NCBI RefSeq assembly: GCF_016864575.1
Contig: NZ_CP044125.1
Coordinates: 2,710,001-2,774,000, forward strand
DNA from: Rhizobium sp. BG4
GTDB taxonomy: Bacteria; Pseudomonadota; Alphaproteobacteria; Rhizobiales; Rhizobiaceae
DNA length: 64,000 nucleotides
Direction: 5' to 3'
Shown here: positions 1 through 10,600 of the stretch, one piece after another
Layout: the number at the start of each line of letters is the position of its first letter
Position numbering within the stretch: the first letter of the stretch is position 1
The notes under the pieces: generated by a model
The model's input: the letters and a program-made list of their open reading frames with translations, nothing else
Told to the model about the DNA's origin: nothing
Database searches by the model: none
Position numbers and translations under genes: made by a program

Positions 1-1180
<1,180 letters not shown>

Positions 1181-1327
1181 CATTGATCAATGCTCATCAG
1201 GCGCCAAAGGCGCCTCATGATGCAAGACGTGTTCAAAACCAGCGAATAAAATGGCGAAGCGAAACTATTCGCTACTCACTAATCCCTATTCGCTCAAAAT
1301 CCAGCTTCTCAATTGTTGCGCTTCGCT

Positions 1328-1447
1328 GACCTGGTGGTCATGGCGGGGTGGCTGCACCCGTTCCCATTCCGAACACGGCCGTGAAACGCCCCAGCGCCTA
1401 TGGTACTTCGTCTTAAGACGCGGGAGAGTCGGTCGCTGCCAGGTCTG
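1328..1447 (+). rRNA. rrf: 5S ribosomal RNA
   Basis: About 120 nt beginning GACCTGGTGGTCATGGCGG and closing with the complementary GCCAGGTC. It carries the conserved loop CCCATTCCGAACACGGCCGT. It lies 147 nt after the 23S end, in the usual 16S-23S-5S order. The end points come from pairing of the terminal helix and may be off by one or two bases. Confidence 0.95.
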
Positions 1448-1501
1448 CTAAACGCAACATAAATCTTCTCATCACATTCTACGGCCCAAAGCCGATCAAA
1501 G

Positions 1502-1525
1502 GGCCGCTCGCAAAGCGGCCTTTTT
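1502..1525 (+). terminator. Intrinsic terminator after 5S rRNA
   Basis: Perfect 7-bp stem GGCCGCT/AGCGGCC with a five-base loop, followed directly by TTTTT. It lies between 5S and tRNA-fMet, so the tRNA is either expressed by read-through or from its own promoter in the stem-loop-rich spacer that follows. Confidence 0.8.
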
Positions 1526-1590
1526 GCTTTCGAGCCCTATATGTAGACTGAAATAGCGATGCACCGGATCTATAATGGTGCGTCCCTTAC

Positions 1591-1679
1591 AGGAGACAAC
1601 TCCTTCGGAGTTGCTCCGGCAGTAAGCGTAAATCGCCAAAGGCGTTTTACGCTATCGCGACAAAACCCAAAGGGTTTTG
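1591..1679. repeat. Three consecutive stem-loops upstream of tRNA-fMet
   Basis: Three separate palindromes follow each other: 1591-1617 (arms near GGAG-CAACTCC / GGAGTTG-CTCC), 1626-1652 (GCGTAAATCGCC / GGCGTTTTACGC) and 1661-1679 (CAAAACCC / GGGTTTTG). They fill the spacer just before the tRNA. They could be RNA processing structures or decayed palindromic repeats. The function is not known. Confidence 0.6.
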
Positions 1680-1686
1680 CGCTGGA

Positions 1687-1763
<77 letters not shown>

Positions 1764-1844
1764 AACTTCCCGGAATCCTATCGACCTATCGATGGCGCAA
1801 AAGCTTCGCTTTCCCCGGCGATCGTAGATCATCGTCCTACGGAC

Positions 1845-1887
1845 CATAACCTCAACGCAGAAGGTTCAAAGCCTCACCCCGAAACCA
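1845..1887 (+). pseudogene. Decayed 3' half of tRNA-fMet
   Basis: This 43-nt stretch aligns without gaps to the 43-nt 3' half of the intact tRNA-fMet (1721-1763), from the anticodon CAT to the terminal CCA. By eye 35 of 43 positions agree. The T-loop GGTTCAAA is kept, but the acceptor and T stems no longer pair fully. The matching 5' half is not recognisable upstream, so it should not fold as a tRNA. Confidence 0.65.
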
Positions 1888-1909
1888 ACGATCCAGACAC
1901 ACATCACAG

Positions 1910-1929
1910 CCCGCCATCACGCGGGTTTT
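1910..1929 (+). terminator. Probable terminator of the tRNA-fMet transcript
   Basis: Short stem CCCGC/GCGGG followed by TTTTGCGTTT, located between the tRNA remnant and the convergent adaptor gene. The stem is only 5 bp, so strength is uncertain. Confidence 0.5.
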
Positions 1930-1959
1930 GCGTTTATGGGCTGGAGATAAACCGCAGCC

Positions 1960-3279
1960 TCACTCCTCCCGAAACGCACGGCTCAACTGATCCGTCAGCG
2001 GCTTTGTGAAAAACGACATCGCCGTCCGCTCCTGTGTCGAGATGAAGACTTCGACCGGCATGCCGGGCAGGAGTTTGTGGTTACCGAGCCTGGCGAGTTC
2101 GGTGGGGGAGACGGCGATGTCGGCTAAGTAGAAGATCTGGCCGGTTGACGGGTCGGTGCTGGTGGCGGCGGAGACGTAGGCGATGCTTCCGGAGAGCTCC
2201 GGCGTCGAGCGCTGGTTGAAGGCCGAGAAGCGCATGCGGGTGTCCTGGCCGATCGAGACCTGGTCGATATCGGTCGGCGCCAGACGGGCCTCGATCTTCA
2301 GCGCGGCATCGGCGGGGACGAGGGTGAGCAGCTTTTCGGCCGGCGTGATGACGCCGCCGATCGTGTGGACGAAGAGTTCGTTGACGGTGCCCGAAAGAGG
2401 GGCACGGATGTCGGTGCGGGCGAGGCGGTCCTCAACGGCGATGCGGCGTTCCCTCAGTTCCGAAATCTTCGGCTCGACGATGCCGAGTTCGCGCTGGGCC
2501 TCGGTGCGGGCGGCCTCGTCGATGGCGATGATCTGGACCTGGATTTCGCTCATGCGGGCGCGGGAGCGGGCGATATTGGCCTGGATCTCGCCGCTCTCGC
2601 CGGTCAGCTTGGCGATCTCGCGGTCGATGAAATATTTGCGCGACGTGTCGATCAGCTTCCTGTCGGCCAGTCCCTTGATCTTGTCGTGCTCGGTCTGGAC
2701 CAGTTCGAGCTCGCCAGCCTTGGCGTCGCGCTGGGCGATCAGGCCCTTCAATTCCTCCTCGAGCTGCGAGATACCATATTGCAGCTGCTGCTTCTGGTTC
2801 TGCCGGTTGCGGCGGTTGCCGTCGAACATCTTCTGTTCGCCGGTGGCGACCAGCGGGAATTCGCCGAGGATGGCCTCGAGTTCCGCCGGGTAGGCGATCG
2901 CCTCCACATTGTCGCGCTCGGCGATCAGCCGCGCCTGACGGGCGGTGAGTTCGACGAGCTGGGTGCGGACGATCGAGAGCTCGGCGCGGGTCTGCGCGTC
3001 GTCGAGGCGCAGCATGATCTGCCCCTTGCCGACCTGATCGCCTTCCTTGACGGCGATTTCGCTGACGATGCCGCCGTCGCGATGCTGGATCGATTTCAGG
3101 TTCCGGTCGACCTTCATCACCCCCGAGGCGATGATCGCGCCCCTGAGCTGCGTGGTCGCCGCCCAGCCGCCGGCGCCGGCAAAGAGCAGCAGGCCGAGGG
3201 CAATACCGGCGGTGATGCGGGTCGCCACCGGGAACATGTTGTTGGTTTCGGCCGACGGCCGCTGCTGGTCCTGGTTCAT
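1960..3279 (-). CDS. Type I secretion periplasmic adaptor (HlyD/PrtE family)
   Basis: 439 residues. It should form the periplasmic bridge between the inner-membrane ABC exporter and a TolC-type outer-membrane channel. One membrane segment lies near residues 20-42 (TAGIALGLLLFAGAGGWAAT). It is followed by a lipoyl-like half (HRDGGIVSEIAVKEGDQVGK), a long coiled-coil middle (about 95-290), the second lipoyl half (RTDIRAPLSGTVNELFVHT) and a beta-barrel domain. Length and architecture match PrsE/PrtE adaptors. It is the last gene of the secretion operon, starting 17 bp after the RTX gene stop. No outer-membrane partner gene is present in the window, so a TolC encoded elsewhere is expected. Confidence 0.92.
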   Translation of the reverse strand: MNQDQQRPSAETNNMFPVATRITAGIALGLLLFAGAGGWAATTQLRGAIIASGVMKVDRNLKSIQHRDGGIVSEIAVKEGDQVGKGQIMLRLDDAQTRAELSIVRTQLVELTARQARLIAERDNVEAIAYPAELEAILGEFPLVATGEQKMFDGNRRNRQNQKQQLQYGISQLEEELKGLIAQRDAKAGELELVQTEHDKIKGLADRKLIDTSRKYFIDREIAKLTGESGEIQANIARSRARMSEIQVQIIAIDEAARTEAQRELGIVEPKISELRERRIAVEDRLARTDIRAPLSGTVNELFVHTIGGVITPAEKLLTLVPADAALKIEARLAPTDIDQVSIGQDTRMRFSAFNQRSTPELSGSIAYVSAATSTDPSTGQIFYLADIAVSPTELARLGNHKLLPGMPVEVFISTQERTAMSFFTKPLTDQLSRAFREE

Positions 3280-3296
3280 CGCCTGTCCCCCCGTCT

Positions 3297-5774
3297 CTAC
3301 ACATTCTCGACAATGACAAGCAGATGGTGACCCGTGAGATTGATGGTCATCTCGTAATGCTCGTCTTTGTCCATATCGACTTCGATCAGCGTCTGGCTGA
3401 GCTCGTCCGTTCCCTCGTGCCGGACGCGGATCGGCAGCGGCGTGGCATCAGCCTTGTCGCCGTAGATGTCCTCGAAGCGCTCCTCGATGCCGTCGAGCAC
3501 CTCCTCGAAGATCTTGTATTTGGAGATGTCGATGCGATCGCCGACCATGAAATCGAGGATCTGGTGGACGACATCGGCGCTGCTTTCGCCGGCGGGGACG
3601 GTGAACTCGAACGTATCGTTTCCATCGCCGCCCGAGATGATGGCGGCGGTCAGTCCTGCCCGGATGACATCGTCGCCGGAGCCGGCAACGGCCTTTTCGA
3701 AACCCTCGATAATGTCCTGGCCGACTTCGAAACCGGTCGCCTTGCCGCTTTCGAGATCGATCAGCACGCCATGGGCGGTCTGCGAATAATCGATCGTGTC
3801 GTCGCCATCGCCGCCGTCGAAGACGTCGTCGGCTTCATCGGCCCGCGCTTCGACCGTGTCATCGCCATCGCCTGCGAAGAGAAATTCCTCGCCGTCACCA
3901 TCGCGCAGGATGTCGTCGCCGTCGCCGGTCTTGATCACCTCGAAGTTGCTGATGCTGTCCGTGCCGATTTCGGCGCCGCTGGCATTGGCGGCGACGAGGT
4001 CGACGACGACGGAGAGGACGGCTGCGGAATAGTCGAGCGTGTCGACGCCTTCGCCGCCGTCATAGCTGTCGGCAGCCCAGTCGAAATCGCCGGTGACGGT
4101 GTCGTTTCCTTCGCCGCCCTTGACGAGATCGGTACCGGCGCCGCCGCTGATTTCGTCATCGCCGGCATTGCCATGCAGCTCGTCGGCGCCATCGCCGCCG
4201 GTGAGCGTATCGTCTCCTGATCCGGCGCGGACGATCTCGAAATCGGTGACGGTGTCGCAGCCGATCTCGCTGCTCTCGGCCTCGCCGGAGACGAGGTCGA
4301 TCTCGACGGCCTCGGCAAGGGCGGAATAGTCGAGCGTATCGGTGCCGGCGCCGCCATCATAGATATCGTCGGCCTGGTCGGCATCGCCGGTGACGGTATC
4401 ATCGCCATCCTCGGCCTTGACCGTATCCGCGCCGCGGCCGCCGCTCAGCACATCGCGGCCGGTCCCGCCTGCGAGGTGATCGTCGCCGGCGCTGCCGAGG
4501 ACAACGTCGTCGCCGTCGCCGCCATCGAGGCGGTCGTTGCCGTCTTCGCCGTCGATGATGTCGTTTCCGGCATCGCCATAGAGCTGATCGGCGCCATCGC
4601 CGCCGCGCAGCAGATCGGCATCGGCACCGCCGCTGAGGAGGTCGTCGCCGGCCTCGCCGAACAGGCTGTCCCGGCCGTCCTCGCCATAGAGCCGGTCGTT
4701 TCCGGCGCCGCCCCAGATATGGTCGTCGCCGAGGCCGCCGAGCACGATGTCGTCGCCATTGCCGGCAAAGATCGTGTCATTGCCGCTGCCGCCGAGGATA
4801 TGGTCGTTGCCGTCTCCGGCGCTGATCACGTCATTGCCGCTGCGGGCATCGATATTGTCATTGCCGGCGAGGCCTTCGATATCGTCGGCGCAGGCGGTTC
4901 CGGCGATCAGGTCGTCGCCCGATGTGCCGGTGATCGGCGGCGCCTTGACGACGGAGAAATGCGCCGTCTGCGAGACCAGGGCCTGGCCGTCGCTGATCAT
5001 GTAGGTGATGGTGACCGGGCCGAGACCGGCGGCGTCGAAGCTCCAGCCGCTGGCGGTCTGGACGAGTTTTCCCGAGGACACGGCGATATCCTTGGTCGAC
5101 AGCAGGTCGCCATCGGGATCAATGCTGCCGCGCAGCAGATCGGCAAGGCCGATCAGCGCCAGGCCGCAGCCGGAGATATCGGCGAGTGTCACCGGGCCGT
5201 TGGTCCGCGGAGCGCGGTTGACCGGTTTTGCCGCGGACTCTGTGTTCGAAGAGCGCGCCGCGCCGCCTGCGCGCGGGCCGGAATCCGGCTGGACCTGGCG
5301 CGGCCCGGTCCAGGCATTGTCGTTGGAGGCGTGGAAGGAGGCGGAGACGCCGCCGAAACTCTTCAGCAGGGACAGGCTCGGCAGGTTCAGCCGGTTGAAC
5401 TCGATGGCGTCGGAATCGGTGAGCGCATAGCTGACCCGGTTCTTGTGGCCGGAGAGCACGACGCCACCCGGTTTGCCGCCGGAGTAGGAGCCGCCGATCT
5501 CTTCGTCGGGCATGCGGACCACGGCGCCGGCGGTCTCGACGTCGATCGGCGGCAGATCGTCTTCATCGCTGGTGGGGCGGCGGGGATCGGGCTCGCCGCC
5601 GCGTGGGGCTTCCTGCGGGTTCCCGAGTGCGCTTTTCAGATAGAGCGCAAAGCCCGTCAGCAGCAGGGAAAGGAAGACCGGCACCCGGGACAGCTTGTCG
5701 TCGCTTTTCAGCACATAGCGGTCGTGCGGGTCTTCTTCGGTCTTTGCGGTTTTGGTGCCTTTGACCTCGATCAT
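3297..5774 (-). CDS. RTX calcium-binding protein with N-terminal membrane segment
   Basis: 825 residues. The start at 5774 overlaps the upstream ABC gene's stop as ATGA, showing translational coupling; the longer frame upstream is the exporter read out of frame. Residues about 30-50 (SRVPVFLSLLLTGFALYLKS) form a hydrophobic helix. A Pro/charged linker and a cadherin-like segment follow, then from about 280 onward many GGxGxDxx nonapeptides. Three degenerate repeats of about 90 residues, each with a D-Y-S core (TDTLDYS, VDTLDYS, DDTIDYS), lie near the C-terminus, which ends LTGHHLLVIVENV, plausible as a type I secretion signal. Placement between ABC and adaptor genes is unusual for a simple secreted substrate. 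Function unknown; an anchored RTX protein or accessory factor are options. Confidence 0.85.
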   Translation of the reverse strand: MIEVKGTKTAKTEEDPHDRYVLKSDDKLSRVPVFLSLLLTGFALYLKSALGNPQEAPRGGEPDPRRPTSDEDDLPPIDVETAGAVVRMPDEEIGGSYSGGKPGGVVLSGHKNRVSYALTDSDAIEFNRLNLPSLSLLKSFGGVSASFHASNDNAWTGPRQVQPDSGPRAGGAARSSNTESAAKPVNRAPRTNGPVTLADISGCGLALIGLADLLRGSIDPDGDLLSTKDIAVSSGKLVQTASGWSFDAAGLGPVTITYMISDGQALVSQTAHFSVVKAPPITGTSGDDLIAGTACADDIEGLAGNDNIDARSGNDVISAGDGNDHILGGSGNDTIFAGNGDDIVLGGLGDDHIWGGAGNDRLYGEDGRDSLFGEAGDDLLSGGADADLLRGGDGADQLYGDAGNDIIDGEDGNDRLDGGDGDDVVLGSAGDDHLAGGTGRDVLSGGRGADTVKAEDGDDTVTGDADQADDIYDGGAGTDTLDYSALAEAVEIDLVSGEAESSEIGCDTVTDFEIVRAGSGDDTLTGGDGADELHGNAGDDEISGGAGTDLVKGGEGNDTVTGDFDWAADSYDGGEGVDTLDYSAAVLSVVVDLVAANASGAEIGTDSISNFEVIKTGDGDDILRDGDGEEFLFAGDGDDTVEARADEADDVFDGGDGDDTIDYSQTAHGVLIDLESGKATGFEVGQDIIEGFEKAVAGSGDDVIRAGLTAAIISGGDGNDTFEFTVPAGESSADVVHQILDFMVGDRIDISKYKIFEEVLDGIEERFEDIYGDKADATPLPIRVRHEGTDELSQTLIEVDMDKDEHYEMTINLTGHHLLVIVENV

Positions 5775-7545
5775 TCTGACATCCTCGCGGTGATGCGTGA
5801 TCCAAGCTGCGTCATGGCGGCCGGGCGACTGCCGGTTTCGGCGGCTGCGGGCTTGAGGATCTCGTCCTTGGGTCCGAAGGCCACCATCTTTCCGCTCTGG
5901 ATGACGGCGACCATATCGACGGCGGCCAATGCGCTTGGCCGGTGAGCGATGACGATGGCAATACCGCCGCGGGCGCGCACGGCCTTGATCGTCTGGGTCA
6001 GTGCCGCTTCGCCCTCGCCATCGAGATTGGAATTCGGCTCGTCCATGACGACGATGAAGGGGTTGCGGTAGAGCGCCCGGGCAAGGCCGATGCGCTGCCG
6101 TTGCCCGGCCGAGAGCGAGACCCCCTGCGGCCCGAGCGCGGTGCGATAGCCATCCGGCATCCGCACGATCATCTCGTGGATGCCGGTGGTCTGTGCCGCA
6201 TCGACGATCCCCCGGGATCGACCTGGGGCTCCAGACGACAGATGTTTTCCTCGATCGAGGCATCCAGCAGCGCCACATCCTGCGGCAGGTAGCCGACATG
6301 CTGGCCGAGGTCGTCATCCGACCATTGAGTGAGCTCGGCGTCATCGAGACGGACGCTGCCGCGAAGGGTCGGCCAGACGCCGGTCAGTGCCCTGGCCAGC
6401 GTGGTCTTGCCGCCGCCGCTCGGGCCGATGATGCCGAGTGCCTGCCCGGCGGCGATCTCGAAGCTGACTTCGCTGAGCAGCACGCGGCCGGAGCCGGGGG
6501 CGGCAACGGTGATCTTCTCGACCTTCAGCGAGCGGCTAGGTGCGGGAAGCGGCATCGGCGGCACGGCGCCGGCAAGCGCGATCACGGTTTCCTTCAGTCG
6601 CAGGAAGGCAGTGCGGGCGGCGACGAAGCCTTTCCAGTTGCCGATCGCCAGATCGACAGGGGCGAGCGCCCGGGCGGAGGCAACGGAGGCGGCGATGATG
6701 GCGCCTGCCGAAAGCTCGCCCTTGATCGTCAGCCAGGCGCCGAGACCGAGCACGGCCGATTGAAGGATCATGCGCAGCACGCGGGAGATCGCCCCGAAGG
6801 TGCCGCTGATGTCGTTGGTGCGGGTCTGCAGTTCGAGATGATCCTGGTTGGCGCGGTTGAAGCGTTCGACGGCCCGCCCGGCAAAGCCCATTGCCTTGAG
6901 GATATCGGCATTGCGGGCGTTGGAATCGGCAATGGCGTTGCGCTCGATGCCGGATTTGTGGGTGGCGCTCGCCAGCCGCCGGGTCATCAGCTCGGTGATG
7001 ATCGTCAGCATCGACAGCACGAAGGCGCCGGCGAAGGTCAGCGCACCCAGATAGGGATGCAGCATATAGACGAAGATGAGATAGAGCGGCATCCAGGGCA
7101 GATCGAAGAGGGCCACGGGCCCCTGACTGCCGAGGAAGGAGCGGACCGTATCGACATCCCGGCCGCGCTCCAGCGCTTCTGCTGTCGAGAAGCCGAAACG
7201 CGGCATGTCGATTGCCACCTGATGGGCGAGCGGGGCAAGACGGCTGTCGAGCCGCGCGCCCATGCGCACCAGGATCTGCGAGCGGATGATGTCGAAGAGG
7301 CCCTGGAAGAGGTAGAGGCCGATGGCGAGTGCCGAGAGGCCGAGCAGCGTTGGGACGCTGCCGCTCGTCAATGCGCGGTCATAGATTTGCAGCATGTAGA
7401 AAGAGCCGGTCAGCGCGAGAATATTGATGGCGCCGGAGGTGAAGAAGAGGAACACGAAAATCCCTCTCAATCCGGATGTCAGCTTCTCGACCTGTTTGCG
7501 CTTGGCTCCGGTCAGCGGGTTCTTGGGGCGCATGTCGTTCACCAC
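5771..7545 (-). pseudogene. Type I secretion ABC exporter (PrtD family), frameshifted
   Basis: The N-terminal part (7545 down to about 6210) has the exporter membrane domain (six-helix region about 25-300) and Walker A GPSGGGKTT. The ABC signature SAGQRQRIGLARAL, Walker B FIVVMDEP and H-loop AHRP are encoded in a different frame (6172-5771). The shift falls at a run of C residues near 6205-6215, inside a conserved stretch after EENICRLEP. Adding one base restores a protein of about 591 residues, the normal PrtD length. As it stands the exporter would lack its signature and Walker B and should not function. A sequencing deletion is possible. It lies in an operon with the two RTX proteins it should export. 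Confidence 0.85.
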
Positions 7546-7564
7546 TTCTTTGATGACGGGAATT

Positions 7565-7593
7565 CAGGTGCGCCGGGTTTTCCGGCGCACCTG
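7565..7593 (-). terminator. Intercistronic hairpin after the giant RTX gene
   Basis: Perfect 12-bp stem CAGGTGCGCCGG/CCGGCGCACCTG with a five-base loop, 11 bp past the stop of the large secreted protein and 20 bp before the ABC gene start. There is no T-run on the minus strand. It probably limits transcription of, or protects, the upstream mRNA, so that substrate exceeds exporter. Confidence 0.7.
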
Positions 7594-7603
7594 ACGTTTC
7601 GGA

Positions 7604-10600
7604 TCAGAGATTGAAATCCGAAGTGGTGAGGTTGTGGTTCCCCTTGATGCTGAGGCGCAGCTCGGCGCTGCTGTCGCCATCGACGCTGCCCTGGACGACC
7701 GTGTAGTCGCCGTCGGCCCGGACTTCATGCGTGACGATCAGCTGCGCGGCGCCCGTCAGCGTCGAACCGTTGACCAGCGTGAAGGCCTGGTTGCCGGCAA
7801 GGCCGCCATTGGCGTCGGTGCCACTGAGGTCGATCTTGTCGCCGGGCTGGAAGCCGAGGATGGTATCGCCATCGGCATCCTTTTCGGAGAGGAAGACGAA
7901 CTTGTCGTTTCCGGCGCCGCCATCGAGGATGTTGGCGGAGGCATTGGCGGTGATCGTGTCATTGCCTGAACCGGTCACGACATTTTCCATGCCCCAGAGC
8001 GTATCGGTGCCCGACTGTGTGCTCGAGGCGCTGCCCCGGCCCATGAAGCCGCTGCCGAGATCGACATTCAGATTGGCGGTGATCGCCGCCAGATCCAGCG
8101 TGTCGCTGCCGGCGTCACCGTAATAGGTGTCGTCGCCGTCACCCGCTTCGGCCACGAAGAGATCGTTGCCGTCCCCGCCATGGGCGGTATCGTTGCCCGT
8201 ACCGGTCTGGATCATGTCGTCGCCGGCATCGCCGAAGACGCGGTCGGATCCGGCATCGCCATAGAGCATGTCGTTACCATCGCCGCCGATGAGATCGTCG
8301 TTTCCGGCGCCGCCGAAGACCATGTCGTTGCCGCCTTCGGCATTGAGGAAGTCGTCGCCGTCATCGCCGCGGATGATATCGGCACCGGCGCCGCCGGTTG
8401 CCACATCATTGCCCGCGAAGCCGACGATCGTCTCGCCACTCGCCGCACCGAGGAGAACGTCGCCTGCTGCCGTGCCGGCGATCATCGCTCCTGTCGTTGC
8501 TGCCGGCGGCGTTGGGGTGGTCGGCGGTGTCGGCACCGGCGGCGTGCCGGCATCGTCTTCTTCCTCTTCGGCCGTCGTGCCTTCACCATTGAACTGCGGC
8601 AGCCCGCCTTCGCTGGTGAACTGGATGCTGTGCTCGCCATTGGTCATCGTCGTCACGCCGTTTGCCCCGGTCGTGATCTCGTAATCGGCCGCGGTGGTGC
8701 CGGCGGCGAGCTCGATGACATCTTGAGGACGCAGCGTGCCGATGATCGTGTCGTTGCCGCCGTTGGAGCGGAAGACGATGCGGTGGGCGGAACCAAGCGC
8801 CGAGATATCGATCGTGTCATCCCCTGCGTCGCCATCGATGGTGATGGTGTTGAGACGCAGGCTGGTCGTCGAGAAGTCGCCGACGATGTTGAAGCTGTCG
8901 GCTCCTGCGCTGCCGGATGTGCCGGAGGGATCGACACCATTGATGCGGATTTCCTCGATCTCGCTGAGTTCGGCGATGACGGAGGCATTGTTGCTGCCGT
9001 TGCGGGTGACGACGATTTCCGTCGTGGCGTTGAGGTTTGCCGCGACATTGCCGGCGATCGCCAGCCAGGCTGCCCTGGTGTAGATCGTGTAGGCCTCGGC
9101 CGTGGCATTGCCGTTGATAACGAAGGTGTCGCCCGCGGCTCCTTCCGTTCCGCCATTGACGATATCGCGGCCATCGGTGGCGCCGGAAGCATTGGCATTC
9201 CAGATAACGGTGTCGTCGCCGGCGTCGCCGTTGATGGTGTCGACGCCAAGGCTTCCGGTGGCGGTGACGATGAAGTTGTCGACGAAGAAATCGTCGCCAT
9301 TGTCCCAGTCGCCATTTGCCAGGAAGCGGATGGCAGACTGCGGTCCGATCTGTGCGGCCGACAGGGTGGTGTTGAACGTGCCGCTTGCCGTGCTCAGCAC
9401 GCCGCCGGTCAAAGTCTCCCAGCTGCTGGTCGTGTGGTTCCAGGCCTGGACGGTGACATTCTCGCCGCCCGTCAGCGTGGCGTCGCCGACATAGGCGAAC
9501 TGGATGGTCGCCCCGGTGGCTCCGGTCAGGTCGAACGAGCGCTGGATGAATTCACCACCGTCGATCGCTTGCGTGAACTGCAGGCGGCTGCCGGTGGCGG
9601 TATTGATCAGGATGTCGCCGCCGTTGGCGGCCGTCGTCTCACCGCCGCCTTCGGTCCACTCTCCGGCGAAGGCGAGCGTGCCGTTGTTGTCGGCATAGGA
9701 AACCGCGCCGTCGAAGTTGTCCGCGAAGGTGCCGCCATTGGCTCCGATGCCGCCAGAGAGCGTATCGTTGCCGTCGCCGCCATTCAGCGTATCGACGCCT
9801 TCATCGCCGTTGATGACGTCGTCTCCGCCTGCGCCGCTGAGGACGTCGTTGCCGCCCAGACCGTTGATGGTATTGGCTGCGGCATTGCCGGTGATGGTAT
9901 TGGCCCCAGCAGTCGGGGCGCCGAAGTTCGGCGGCGGCGCTGCGGCAAGCGTGAAGTCGGAAATGTCGATAGCAGCGTTGTTGGCTCCGTTAATCTGGAT
10001 CGTGCCCTGAATGGCCGATGCCGCGCCGTTCTCACGGATGGTAATGATCGTGCTGCCGCCGGGGCCGGCGGATTCAAACACACGGTTGTTGAAGTTCGCT
10101 GCCGTCACGCCGAGGCCGGTGAGATCGATACGGTCCTGAGTGGCCGGGGTGCCGCCAGCAGCGTCGAAGCTGTTGATGACGTCGTTACCGAAGTTGGTGG
10201 CGTTGTAGATGATCGTGTTGAAACCACCGCCGACGTCGATCGTGTCGTTCCCGGCACCGCCGATGATGGTGTCGTTGTCGTCACCGCCATTCAGCGCGTC
10301 ATTGCCGTTGCCGCCATCGAGGACGTCGTTGCCGTCATTGCCCGTCAGTGTGTCGTTGTCGCCGCCGCCGAAGAGCTGGTTGGCAGCGTCATTGCCGATG
10401 ATCGTGTTGATCCCGGCATTGCCGGTTCCGTTGATGGCGTCGGCGCCCGTCAGCGTCAGGTTTTCGAGCCCGGTCGCCAGCGTGAAGCTGACCGAAGCCT
10501 GTACGGTATCGACATCGGTCGCGAGGCCGGTGCTTTCGTTGATGACGTCGCCGACATCATCGACGACATAGGTATCGTTGCCTTCGCCACCGATCATGGT

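Noticed and set aside
5775..6344. N-terminal extension of the membrane-anchored RTX protein to 1015 residues
   Set aside because: The added part is the ABC exporter read out of frame (Arg/His-rich). The ATGA junction at 5771-5774 gives the natural start.
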